Positions 49,728 through 57,752 of a stretch of DNA of 64,000 nt are shown piece after piece (positions within the stretch are counted from its first letter, which is position 1; the number at the start of each line of letters is the position of its first letter). A model generated the notes under the pieces. The model saw nothing but the letters and a program-made list of their open reading frames with translations, was not told where the DNA came from and did no database searches. Source of the stretch: Streptomyces cylindrosporus (lineage in GTDB: Bacteria; Actinomycetota; Actinomycetes; Streptomycetales; Streptomycetaceae). Made by a program: the position numbers and the translations under genes. Where the stretch lies: contig NZ_JALDAY010000008.1 in assembly GCF_022698165.1 (NCBI RefSeq), forward strand, positions 186,001 through 250,000, given 5' to 3'.

Positions 49728-51065
49728 ATGACACAGGCTCCCGCGACCCCCAGGGCCACTCGGCGACAGCACGATCGAGAGATCGTCGCACTGGCCGTCC
49801 CGGCCTTCGGCGCGCTCGTCGCCGAGCCGCTTTTCGTCATGGCCGACAGCGCGATCGTGGGCCACCTCGGCACGGCACAACTCGCCGGACTCGGCGTCGC
49901 CTCGGCCCTCCTCACGACAGCGGTCAGCGTCTTCGTCTTCCTCGCCTACGCCACCACCGCGGCCGTCGCCCGCCGCGTCGGCGCCGGCGACCTCCAGGCC
50001 GCCATCCGCCAAGGCATGGACGGCATCTGGCTGGCCCTCCTGCTCGGCGCCGCCGTCATCACGGCCGTACTCCCCACGGCACCGGCCCTGGTGGACCTCT
50101 TCGGCGCCTCCGACACCGCGGCCCCGTATGCGACCACGTATCTCCGCATCTCCGCTCTCGGCATCCCGGCCATGCTCGTCGTCCTCGCCGCGACCGGCGT
50201 CCTGCGTGGGCTGCAGGACACGAAGACGCCCCTCTACGTCGCCGTCGCCGGCTTCATCGCCAACGCCGCCCTCAACCTGGGCCTCGTCTACGGCGCCGGT
50301 CTCGGCATCGCCGGCTCCGCGTGGGGCACCGTCATCGCCCAGTGCGGCATGGCCGCGGTCTACCTCGTGGTGGTCGTCCGGGGAGCCCGCAGGCACGGGG
50401 CCTCCCTCCGCCCCGACGCCGCCGGGATCAGGGCCTCCGCCCAGACCGGCGTACCCCTGCTCGTCCGGACGCTCTCGCTGCGCGCGATCCTGATGATCGC
50501 GACAGCCGTCGCCGCCCGGCTCGGCGACGCCGACATCGCGGCACACCAGATCATCCTGTCCTTGTGGAGCCTGCTCGCCTTCGCCCTCGACGCCATCGCC
50601 ATCGCGGGCCAGGCCATCATCGGGCGCTATCTCGGCGCCGGTGACGTCCAGGGAGCCCGTCAGGCATGCCGGCGGATGGTCGAGTGGGGCATCGCGGTCG
50701 GCGTCGTCCTCGGCGTGCTCGTCGTGATCACACGGCCGGTGTTCCTGCCCTTGTTCACCAGCGACTCGGTGGTGAAGGACGCGGCTCTGCCAGCCTTGGT
50801 GATCGTCGCCCTCTCCCAACCGATCTGCGGAGTCGTCTTCGTCCTCGATGGCGTCCTGATGGGCGCAGGTGACGGGACCTACCTGGCGGGTGCCATGCTC
50901 ATCACGCTCGCGGTCTTCGCGCCCGTCGCCCTGCTCGTTCCCACGCTGGGCGGTGGGCTGACCGCCCTGTGGGCCGCGATGACGCTGATGATGGCCGTAC
51001 GGATGCTGACCCTGTGGCTACGCGCCCGCTCGGGCCGCTGGCTGGTGACGGGAGCGACCCGCTGA
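49728..51065 (+). CDS. MATE-family efflux transporter
   Basis: This is a 445-residue protein with 12 membrane helices. It begins DREIVALAVPAFGALVAEPL, with LFVMADSAIVGHLG (helix 2) typical of the DinF branch, and two homologous six-helix halves joined near residue 225. It exports a cationic drug or metabolite in exchange for H+ or Na+. DinF-type genes are often near SOS or replication genes, and here it is divergent from dnaB. The probable promoter places the transcription start at the ATG, so the mRNA may lack a leader. Confidence 0.92.
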   Translation: MTQAPATPRATRRQHDREIVALAVPAFGALVAEPLFVMADSAIVGHLGTAQLAGLGVASALLTTAVSVFVFLAYATTAAVARRVGAGDLQAAIRQGMDGIWLALLLGAAVITAVLPTAPALVDLFGASDTAAPYATTYLRISALGIPAMLVVLAATGVLRGLQDTKTPLYVAVAGFIANAALNLGLVYGAGLGIAGSAWGTVIAQCGMAAVYLVVVVRGARRHGASLRPDAAGIRASAQTGVPLLVRTLSLRAILMIATAVAARLGDADIAAHQIILSLWSLLAFALDAIAIAGQAIIGRYLGAGDVQGARQACRRMVEWGIAVGVVLGVLVVITRPVFLPLFTSDSVVKDAALPALVIVALSQPICGVVFVLDGVLMGAGDGTYLAGAMLITLAVFAPVALLVPTLGGGLTALWAAMTLMMAVRMLTLWLRARSGRWLVTGATR

Positions 51066-51101
51066 CAGAAGCGACCCGCTGGCGCGAGCGCTCTACTGAC
51101 G

Positions 51102-51115
51102 GTTTCACGTGAAAC
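51102..51115. other. ParB-binding site parS (first of a pair)
   Basis: Exact GTTTCACGTGAAAC in the gap between the MATE gene and the rplI terminator, 54 bp from a second copy. Confidence 0.93.
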
Positions 51116-51155
51116 ACGTCCGCTCGGCAAACCCGTTCGGTCGGCCGGACTGACC

Positions 51156-51169
51156 GTTTCACGTGAAAC
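51156..51169. other. ParB-binding site parS (second of a pair)
   Basis: Exact GTTTCACGTGAAAC, 54 bp from the first copy and 29 bp from the terminator hairpin of the ribosomal operon. Confidence 0.93.
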
Positions 51170-51198
51170 ATGTCGACCCGATCGGCGTCTCGGCACGC

Positions 51199-51234
51199 AG
51201 AAGGGGCCGCACCCGTGGGGGTGCGGCCCCTTCT
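51199..51234 (-). terminator. terminator of the rpsF-ssb-rpsR-rplI operon
   Basis: Bases 51199-51214 (AGAAGGGGCCGCACCC) pair perfectly with 51219-51234 around a four-base GTGG loop. It lies 39 bases after the rplI stop. Confidence 0.9.
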
Positions 51235-51273
51235 CAGCTGTTCAGCCGAAGCTGTTCAAGCCGAGCGCAGCGA

Positions 51274-51720
51274 TCAGGCCGCGACGACCTCGATGTTGAC
51301 CTTGGCGGCAACCTCGGGGTGCAGACGCACGGACGTCTCGTGGGCGCCCAGGGTCTTGATCGGAGCGGTCAGCTCGATGCGGCGCTTGTCGACCTCGGGG
51401 CCACCGGAAGCCTTGATCGCCGAGGCGATGTCGGCCGGGGTGACGGAACCGAAGAGACGACCGGCGTCGCCGGAGCGGACGGCCAGACGGACCTTGACGG
51501 CCTCGAGCTGGCCCTTGACCTGGTTGGCCTGCTCGATGGTCTGGATCTCGTGGATCTTGCGAGCACGACGGATCTGCTCGACGTCCTTCTCGCCACCCTT
51601 GGTCCAGCGGATAGCGAACTTCCGCGGGATCAGGTAGTTGCGAGCGTAACCGTCCTTGACGTCGACGACGTCGCCCGCGGCACCGAGGCCGGAGACCTCG
51701 TGGGTGAGGATGATCTTCAT
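51274..51720 (-). CDS. rplI: ribosomal protein bL9
   Basis: This 148-residue protein is the usual length. It has the N-terminal domain MKIILTHEVSGLGAAGDVV with GYARNYLIPRKFA, a long connecting helix, and a C-terminal domain. It binds domain V of 23S rRNA. Last gene of the leftward operon; the conserved gene order identifies it without doubt. Confidence 0.98.
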   Translation of the reverse strand: MKIILTHEVSGLGAAGDVVDVKDGYARNYLIPRKFAIRWTKGGEKDVEQIRRARKIHEIQTIEQANQVKGQLEAVKVRLAVRSGDAGRLFGSVTPADIASAIKASGGPEVDKRRIELTAPIKTLGAHETSVRLHPEVAAKVNIEVVAA

Positions 51721-51738
51721 GTGTCGGTCACCCTTCCC

Positions 51739-51975
51739 TTATCGCGCGGTGGAGGTGTAGGGCAGCAGCGCCATCTCACGGCTGTTCTTGACGGCCGTGG
51801 CGACGTCACGCTGGTGCTGCGTGCAGTTGCCGGTCACGCGGCGGGCACGGATCTTGCCGCGGTCGGAAATGAACTTCCGCAGCATGTTCGTGTCCTTGTA
51901 GTCCACGTACGTGACCTTGTCCTTGCAGAAAGCGCAGACCTTCTTCTTCGGCTTGCGCACAGGCGGCTTCGCCAT
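51739..51975 (-). CDS. rpsR: ribosomal protein bS18 (zinc-binding form)
   Basis: This is a 78-residue small-subunit protein. CAFCKDKV near residue 16 and GNCTQHQ near residue 53 give the three Cys and one His of the zinc-binding (C+) form. Streptomyces often carry a second, cysteine-free copy under Zur control elsewhere; this is the main, zinc-dependent one. It is 18 bp upstream of rplI and 57 bp downstream of ssb. Confidence 0.97.
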   Translation of the reverse strand: MAKPPVRKPKKKVCAFCKDKVTYVDYKDTNMLRKFISDRGKIRARRVTGNCTQHQRDVATAVKNSREMALLPYTSTAR

Positions 51976-52032
51976 GGTGTTTCTCCTGTGTGATCAAGAA
52001 GTTTGGGTACGACCCGCCCTCGACCCTGAGGT

Positions 52033-52626
52033 CTAGAAGGGGGGCTCGTCCGAGTAGCCGCCGCCACCGCCGCCGCCGGAGTTTCCACCCCAGCCGCCGC
52101 CACCGCCCTGGGTGCCACCGGCGGGAGCGCCGGTCGCCCACGGGTCGTCGGCGGGAGCACCGCCGCCGCCCTGCTGGCCGCCGCCGGAGCCACCGCCCCA
52201 GCCGCCGCCACCCTGGCCGCCACCGCCGCCGTAACCGCCCTGGCCACCGCGGCCGGCACCGCCGGCGGTCTTGGTGACCTTGGCCGTGGCGTTCCGCAGG
52301 CTGGCGCCCACTTCCTCGACGTCCAGCTCGTAGACCGTGCGCTTGACACCCTCACGGTCCTCGTAGGACCGCTGCTTCAGCCGGCCCTGCACGATGACGC
52401 GCATGCCTCGCTGGAGCGACTCGGCGACGTTCTCAGCCGCCTGACGCCAGACCGAGCAGGTCAGGAACAGGCTCTCGCCGTCCTTCCACTCGTTCGTCTG
52501 ACGGTCGAAGGTGCGGGGAGTGGACGCGACACGGAACTTCGCGACCGCCGCACCGGAGGGGGTGAAGCGCAGCTCGGGGTCATCGACAAGATTGCCGACG
52601 ACCGTGATGACGGTCTCGCCTGCCAT
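52033..52626 (-). CDS. ssb: single-stranded DNA-binding protein
   Basis: This is a 197-residue SSB. The OB fold (about 1-115) starts MAGETVITVVGNLVDDPELR, a Gly/Gln-rich disordered linker (about 120-188) follows, and the acidic tip YSDEPPF binds partner proteins. Its place between rpsF and rpsR marks it as the housekeeping SsbA. The linker is unusually rich in Gly, and the underlying DNA has repeated GGCGGC-type tracts that could cause slippage. Confidence 0.97.
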   Translation of the reverse strand: MAGETVITVVGNLVDDPELRFTPSGAAVAKFRVASTPRTFDRQTNEWKDGESLFLTCSVWRQAAENVAESLQRGMRVIVQGRLKQRSYEDREGVKRTVYELDVEEVGASLRNATAKVTKTAGGAGRGGQGGYGGGGGQGGGGWGGGSGGGQQGGGGAPADDPWATGAPAGGTQGGGGGWGGNSGGGGGGGYSDEPPF

Positions 52627-52707
52627 GGGGGAACCTCTCGGCGGGTTTGCTGCTCTGGCTGCTTGGTTGCTGCTACTCGAATCCCGAGATCAGCTGAGCG
52701 GGAGAGC

Positions 52708-52998
52708 TCAGTGGGTCTCGGGGCGGAGGACCTTGGTCCGGAGGACCGACTCGTTCAGGTTCATCTGGCGGTCGAGCTCCTTGACGACCGCAGGCTCGGC
52801 CTGCAGGTCGATGACCGAGTAGATGCCCTCGGGCTTCTTCTTGATCTCGTACGAGAGACGACGACGGCCCCAGGTGTCGACCTTCTCGACCTTGCCGTTG
52901 CCCTCACGGACGACGGAGAGGAAGTTCTCGATCAGGGGGGCGACAGCGCGCTCCTCCAGATCGGGGTCGAGGATGACCATCACCTCGTAGTGACGCAT
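52708..52998 (-). CDS. rpsF: ribosomal protein bS6
   Basis: This is a 96-residue protein starting MRHYEVMVILDPDLEERAVA, with the conserved RRLSYEIKKKPEGIY core. bS6 binds 16S rRNA together with bS18. The ATG at 52998 gives the usual length; GGAGG lies about 8 bases upstream. First gene of the rpsF-ssb-rpsR-rplI operon, whose promoter lies between 52999 and 53262. Confidence 0.98.
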   Translation of the reverse strand: MRHYEVMVILDPDLEERAVAPLIENFLSVVREGNGKVEKVDTWGRRRLSYEIKKKPEGIYSVIDLQAEPAVVKELDRQMNLNESVLRTKVLRPETH

Positions 52999-53262
52999 GT
53001 GGAACCCACCTCCTTTGGACTCAGCGGCCACGGTCGTTCCGTGGCAGGAGGGTCGTGATGCGTACGCAACGGTATCGGCCGCCACTGACAATCCGGGCTG
53101 ACCTCGCGGTTCGCCCGAGCTGGCCTGGGCAGACACCGGTGCAGACGGTACAGAGTACCCGCACACCGGCTTCCGGTTGAAATCCGGCCGTGCGGACCGT
53201 CAATCTGTACACATCGGGTGTGTATGGCGCTACGATGCGCCGCCTTTCGCAGGAGGTGCCCC

Positions 53263-53577
53263 ATGGCACAAGCATTGCGACCCAACACCGTCGGAGGCCT
53301 CTTCGCCACGGACGGAAAGCCCCACCCGCTCCAGGACACACTGCTCGCGGTGACCCTGGTGCTCGGTCTGACGGCATTCGTGACGGGCTTCTTCCACAAC
53401 CTGCACCTGCTCAGCTCCTGGACCGGCCTGGTGGGGATCCTCACCGGCGCGTACGGCCAGTGGATCTCGGAGACGACACGCGAGCGCTTCGGACTCATCC
53501 TGGGTCTCGGCGCCGCGGGTGTCGGCTTCTTCCTCGGCATGGCGCACGGCGGCCTCTTCGGCGGGGTCATCAGCTGA
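53263..53577 (+). CDS. small membrane protein of unknown function
   Basis: This is a 104-residue protein with three hydrophobic segments (about 25-45, 50-68 and 76-98): LLAVTLVLGLTAFVTGFF, WTGLVGILTGAYGQW and GLILGLGAAGVGFFLGMA. A full AGGAGG precedes the ATG by 6 bases, so translation should be strong. I do not recognise a named family. It is divergent from rpsF and upstream of femX in the same direction, 180 bp away. Confidence 0.8.
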   Translation: MAQALRPNTVGGLFATDGKPHPLQDTLLAVTLVLGLTAFVTGFFHNLHLLSSWTGLVGILTGAYGQWISETTRERFGLILGLGAAGVGFFLGMAHGGLFGGVIS

Positions 53578-53756
53578 TGCCAGGGACACCGTCCCCTTAA
53601 CTCCACGCAAAGCACCGCGGAACGCCTCGGTGGCCCATGAGCCGGGGCGCAGGTTCCGTACGCCCAGTCGGGGCGCTCGCAAGGCGCAGTAGGCTTCGGC
53701 GCGAGAGCCGGAGCCCCTGTACCCATGGGGACACACCAGCCCGAGGAGCGCCCCGA

Positions 53757-54878
53757 ATGAGCCTGACCCTGAGGACGATCAGCCGCGAGCAGCATCTGGC
53801 GTACATCCAGAGCCTGCCGGCGGCGAGCCACATGCAGGTTCCGGCCTGGGCGGACGTCAAGGCGGAGTGGCGCTCGGAGAGCCTGGGCTGGTTCGACGAG
53901 CGCACCGGCGAGATGGTCGGCGCGGGCCTCGTCCTCTACCGGCAACTCCCCAAGATCAAGCGCTACTTGGCCTATCTGCCCGAGGGCCCGGTCATCAACT
54001 GGTTCGCGCCGAATCTGACCGAGTGGCTGGAACCGATGCTCGCGCACCTCAAGCAGCAGGGCGCCTTCTCCGTGAAGATGGGCCCGCCGGTGATCATCCG
54101 CCGCTGGGAGGCGAACTCCATCAAGGCGGGCATCCAGAACCCGGATGTGAAGCGGCTGCGCGACATCGAGGCCGACTTCATCGAGCCGCGCGCCTTCGAG
54201 GTCGCCGACAAGCTGCGCCGCATGGGCTGGCAGCAGGGCGAGGACGGCGGCGCCGGCTTCGGCGACGTGCAGCCCCGCTATGTCTTCCAGGTGCCGCTGG
54301 CCAACCGCTCCCTGGAAGAGGTCCACAAGAACTTCAACCAGCTGTGGCGCCGCAACATCAAGAAGGCCGAGAAGGCCGGCGTCGAGGTCGTCCAGGGCGG
54401 CTACCAGGATCTCGAGGAATGGCAGCGGCTGTACGAGATCACGGCCGTGCGCGACCACTTCCGGCCCCGCCCGCTGTCGTACTTCCAGCGCATGTGGACG
54501 GCCCTCAACACCGAGGACCCCAACCGCATGCGACTGTACTTCGCCCGCCACAACGGCGTGAACCTGTCGGCGGCGACCATGTTGATCGTCGGCGGGCACG
54601 TCTGGTACTCCTACGGCGCCTCCGACAACATCGGCCGTGAGGTCCGGCCCTCGAACGCGATGCAGTGGCGGATGCTGCGCGACGCCTACGCGCTCGGCGC
54701 GACCGTCTACGACCTGCGCGGGATCTCCGACTCGCTGGACGAGACCGACCACCTCTTCGGCCTGATCCAGTTCAAGGTCGGCACGGGCGGCCAGGCCGCC
54801 GAGTACCTCGGCGAGTGGGACTTCCCGCTCAACAAGCTGCTCCACAAGGCGCTCGACATCTACATGTCGCGCCGCTGA
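53757..54878 (+). CDS. femX: FemX, lipid II glycine transferase
   Basis: This 373-residue FemABX-family aminoacyltransferase has two GNAT-like subdomains. LWRRNIKKAEKAGVEVVQGG (about 195-215) lies where the coiled-coil arm would be in FemA, but the arm is short. GVNLSAATMLIVGGHVWYSYGAS and VYDLRGISD are family motifs. In S. coelicolor the corresponding enzyme adds the first glycine to the LL-diaminopimelic acid of lipid II. GAGGAG lies 8 bases upstream. The alanine-racemase-like gene 74 bp downstream may be cotranscribed. Confidence 0.93.
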   Translation: MSLTLRTISREQHLAYIQSLPAASHMQVPAWADVKAEWRSESLGWFDERTGEMVGAGLVLYRQLPKIKRYLAYLPEGPVINWFAPNLTEWLEPMLAHLKQQGAFSVKMGPPVIIRRWEANSIKAGIQNPDVKRLRDIEADFIEPRAFEVADKLRRMGWQQGEDGGAGFGDVQPRYVFQVPLANRSLEEVHKNFNQLWRRNIKKAEKAGVEVVQGGYQDLEEWQRLYEITAVRDHFRPRPLSYFQRMWTALNTEDPNRMRLYFARHNGVNLSAATMLIVGGHVWYSYGASDNIGREVRPSNAMQWRMLRDAYALGATVYDLRGISDSLDETDHLFGLIQFKVGTGGQAAEYLGEWDFPLNKLLHKALDIYMSRR

Positions 54879-54952
54879 CGTCGCGTTCTTCGCTTCAATT
54901 GGTTCCATACCTCTGATACACCGCAGCCACGAGAAAGGTTCCGGGTCCGGCC

Positions 54953-55984
54953 ATGGCGCTCACGCTCTACGTCGACACCGCGCGCTGGCGTGCGCACCAC
55001 AAGCACGTGCAGGACCAGTTCCCGGGGCTCGTCCCGGTCTGCAAGGGCAACGGCTACGGCTTCGGGCACGAGCGGCTGGCCGAGGAGGCCACGCGGCTGG
55101 GCTCCGACGTCCTCGCCGTCGGCACCACGTACGAGGCCGCGCGCATCAAGGACTTCTTCGGCGGCGACCTGCTGGTGCTGACGCCGTACCGGCGCGGCGA
55201 GGAGCCCGTCCCGCTGCCCGACCGGGTCATCCGCTCCGTGTCGTCCATCGACGGCGTGTACGGCCTCGTGGGCGCCCGCGTGGTCATCGAGGTGATGTCC
55301 TCGATGAAGCGGCACGGCATCAGCCCCCAGGACCTGCCCCAGCTGCACGCCGCCATAGAGAACGTCCGACTGGAGGGCTTCGCCATCCACCTGCCGCTGG
55401 ACCGCACGGACGGCTCGGACGCCGTCGAGGAGGTCATCGGCTGGATGGACCAGCTGCGCGCCGCCCGGCTGCCACTGCACACGATGTTCGTGAGCCATCT
55501 GAAGGCCGAGGAACTCCACCGGCTGCAGCAGCAGTTCCCGCAGACCCGGTTCCGGGCCCGTATCGGCACCCGGCTGTGGCTGGGCGACCACGAGGCCACC
55601 GAGTACCGCGGAGCGGTCCTGGACGTCACCCGCGTCGCCAAGGGCGACCGCTTCGGCTACCGCCAGCAGAAGGCGGCCTCGGACGGCTTCCTGGTGGTCG
55701 TGGCGGGCGGAACGTCGCACGGGGTGGGCCTGGAGGCCCCGAAGGCCCTGCACGGCGTCATGCCGCGCGCCAAGGGCGTCGCCCGGGCCGGCCTCGCCAC
55801 GGTCAACCGGAACCTTTCTCCGTTCGTCTGGGGCGGCAAGCAGCGCTGGTTCGCGGAGCCGCCGCACATGCAGGTGTCGATCCTGTTCGTGCCGTCGGAC
55901 GCGCCCGAGCCGAAGGTCGGCGAGGAACTGGTGGCCCATCTGCGGCACACCACCACGCAGTTCGACCGGATCGTCGACCGCTGA
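54953..55984 (+). CDS. alanine racemase-like PLP protein
   Basis: This is a 343-residue protein of PLP fold-type III. The PLP lysine is Lys31 in VCKGNGYGFG. RARIGTRLWLGDH corresponds to the region with the phosphate-binding and Tyr loops, and KGDRFGYRQQKA may supply the second catalytic Tyr. It is shorter and more divergent than housekeeping Alr and lies beside femX, so a role in wall-precursor amino acids is likely but the reaction is not certain. The upstream GAGAAAGG precedes the ATG by about 13 bases. Confidence 0.8.
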   Translation: MALTLYVDTARWRAHHKHVQDQFPGLVPVCKGNGYGFGHERLAEEATRLGSDVLAVGTTYEAARIKDFFGGDLLVLTPYRRGEEPVPLPDRVIRSVSSIDGVYGLVGARVVIEVMSSMKRHGISPQDLPQLHAAIENVRLEGFAIHLPLDRTDGSDAVEEVIGWMDQLRAARLPLHTMFVSHLKAEELHRLQQQFPQTRFRARIGTRLWLGDHEATEYRGAVLDVTRVAKGDRFGYRQQKAASDGFLVVVAGGTSHGVGLEAPKALHGVMPRAKGVARAGLATVNRNLSPFVWGGKQRWFAEPPHMQVSILFVPSDAPEPKVGEELVAHLRHTTTQFDRIVDR

Positions 55985-56042
55985 GCCACCGGGCGGACCG
56001 ACCAGGCCGGGTCCGGGTCACAAGGCAGCAGCGGACAGAGCG

Positions 56043-56074
56043 AAGGCCGTACACGGGACTCCGTGTACGGCCTT
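56043..56074. terminator. bidirectional terminator between convergent genes
   Basis: AAGGCCGTACACGG (56043-56056) pairs perfectly with CCGTGTACGGCCTT (56061-56074) around a four-base loop. It separates the racemase-like gene from the convergent glycosyltransferase gene. It is followed by TCTGCG on the right. Confidence 0.88.
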
Positions 56075-56112
56075 CTGCGTGAGCCTCGCTGGGCCTCGCT
56101 CGCTCTGTTCGC

Positions 56113-57621
56113 TCAGAGCGAACTGTCCGTGGAGGACGCCGATCCACGACTGCCCCACTCCACCTGCTGGCCCTCGAAGTAGGCCGCGTGCCGCGGGGGA
56201 TGGGCCGCGGGGCCGACGACGAAGACGTCCTCCGCGCCGTCCAGCACGCCTCCTGAGGGGTCGTCGTCCCCGGAGCTGCGCACCGGATCCCGCTCCGGCA
56301 TGAGGATGTCGCGCACGATGACGCCGCACAGGTAGAGCGTCCCCACCAGATGCACGCCGATCGCCCAGTGGTAGCCGTCCTGCGGCAGTCCCTTGTGGGC
56401 GTCGCCGCTGGTCGTGTACGCGAGGTACATCCAGATACCCAGGAAGTACGCGACCTCGCACGCCTGCCAGATCAGGAAGTCCCGCCACTTGGGCCGGGCC
56501 AGAACGGCCAGCGGGACCAGCCACAGGACGTACTGCGGCGAGTAGACCTTGTTGGTGACGATGAAGGCCGCGACGATCAGGAACGCGAGCTGGGCGAAGC
56601 GCGGGCGGCGGGGAGCGGTCAAGGTGAGTACCGCGATGCCGACACAGCAGAGCACCACCAGCGCGGTGGCCAGGTTGTTGACGGTGTCGGTGGTCAGCGG
56701 GTCGGACGAGTTCTGGGCCATGATCAGCCAGAACGAGCCGAAGTCCACGCCCCGGTCGTGGCTGAACTTGTAGAACTGCGACCAGCCGTCCCAGGCGAAG
56801 AGCATCACGGGCAGGTTCACGACGATCCAGGCGACGACCGTGCCCCCCAGCGCCTTGCCGAAGTCCCGCCACTTGCCGGCCCGCCAGCACAGCAGGAACA
56901 GCGGGCCGAGCAGGAAGACGGGATACAGCTTGGCGGCCGTGGCGAGCCCCAGGAGGACGCCGAAGGCGAGGGGGCGGCTACGGGACCACATCAGCATCGC
57001 CGCGGCCGTCAGCGCGACTGCCAGCAGGTCCCAGTTGATGGTGGCGGTCAGCGCGAAGGCGGGCGCCAGGGCGACCAGGAGACCGTCCCAGGGCCGGCGG
57101 GCGTGCGTCCGGGTCACACAGACCGCGATGACGGCCGCGCAGGCCATCAGCATCCCGGCGTTGACCATCCAGTACCACTGCTCCTGGTCCTGGATGCTGC
57201 CGCTGCCCGGTGTGAGCCAGGCGGCGACCTCCATGAACACGCCGGTGAGTACCGGGTATTCGAGGTACGGCATGTCGCCGGAGAGCTTGTCGAAGTACGG
57301 CACGAGGCCGTCGGCGAAACCACGGCCCTGGTAGAGGTGGGGGATGTCCGAGTAGCAGGCCTTCGTGTACTGCGAGCTGGCGCCGAAGAACCAGGCGCCG
57401 TTGTAGCAGGGCGCCTTCTGGATCAGGCCGAGGGCGAACATGCCGATCGCGACGAGCGCGACGACCCGGACGGGAGTCCACCAGGACGTCCCGAGCAGGG
57501 CGCGCCGCCCGAGGGGGCCGCCGATCAGCTCGCTGCCGGCCGTGGCGACCTTGTCCTCCTTGGTCGGCCGCACGGTGTCCGGCTCGTGCACGCTCGCTTG
57601 CGTCGATTCTGCGCTGGGCAT
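56113..57621 (-). CDS. polytopic glycosyltransferase (GT87-like mannosyltransferase)
   Basis: This is a 502-residue membrane protein with about ten hydrophobic helices and an Asp/Glu motif after helix 1 typical of GT-C enzymes (CYSDIPHLYQGRGF). It has VPYFDKLSGDMPYLEYPVLTG, and NWDLLAVALTAAAML further on. Such enzymes use polyprenyl-phosphate mannose to build extracytoplasmic glycans. The C-terminal 60 residues are acidic, Ser- and Gly-rich and cytoplasmic. ATG at 57621 was chosen because CAGGA lies about 8 bases upstream; 57642 is an alternative. The acceptor is unknown. Confidence 0.82.
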   Translation of the reverse strand: MPSAESTQASVHEPDTVRPTKEDKVATAGSELIGGPLGRRALLGTSWWTPVRVVALVAIGMFALGLIQKAPCYNGAWFFGASSQYTKACYSDIPHLYQGRGFADGLVPYFDKLSGDMPYLEYPVLTGVFMEVAAWLTPGSGSIQDQEQWYWMVNAGMLMACAAVIAVCVTRTHARRPWDGLLVALAPAFALTATINWDLLAVALTAAAMLMWSRSRPLAFGVLLGLATAAKLYPVFLLGPLFLLCWRAGKWRDFGKALGGTVVAWIVVNLPVMLFAWDGWSQFYKFSHDRGVDFGSFWLIMAQNSSDPLTTDTVNNLATALVVLCCVGIAVLTLTAPRRPRFAQLAFLIVAAFIVTNKVYSPQYVLWLVPLAVLARPKWRDFLIWQACEVAYFLGIWMYLAYTTSGDAHKGLPQDGYHWAIGVHLVGTLYLCGVIVRDILMPERDPVRSSGDDDPSGGVLDGAEDVFVVGPAAHPPRHAAYFEGQQVEWGSRGSASSTDSSL

Positions 57622-57659
57622 GGCGCACATCCTGCCGTACATGTCTAGGAATACGCCGA

Positions 57660-57691
57660 GGGCCGCCGCACCTACTCAGGTGCGGCGGCCC
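57660..57691 (-). terminator. terminator downstream of the penicillin-binding protein gene
   Basis: A 14-bp stem (57660-57673 with 57678-57691, GGCCGCCGCACCT and its complement plus one pair) encloses a four-base loop. It lies 62 bases after the penicillin-binding protein stop, beyond two parS sites. Confidence 0.88.
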
Positions 57692-57693
57692 CT

Positions 57694-57707
57694 GTTTCAC
57701 GTGAAAC
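57694..57707. other. ParB-binding site parS (first of a close pair)
   Basis: Exact GTTTCACGTGAAAC, two bases from the terminator stem and 22 bp from a second copy. Confidence 0.93.
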
Positions 57708-57715
57708 ATGTGGAC

Positions 57716-57729
57716 GTTTCACGTGAAAC
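57716..57729. other. ParB-binding site parS (second of a close pair)
   Basis: Exact GTTTCACGTGAAAC, centre to centre 22 bp (two helical turns) from the first copy and 23 bp after the penicillin-binding protein stop. Confidence 0.93.
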
Positions 57730-57752
57730 ACCTGTGCCGGATGCTTTGACGC

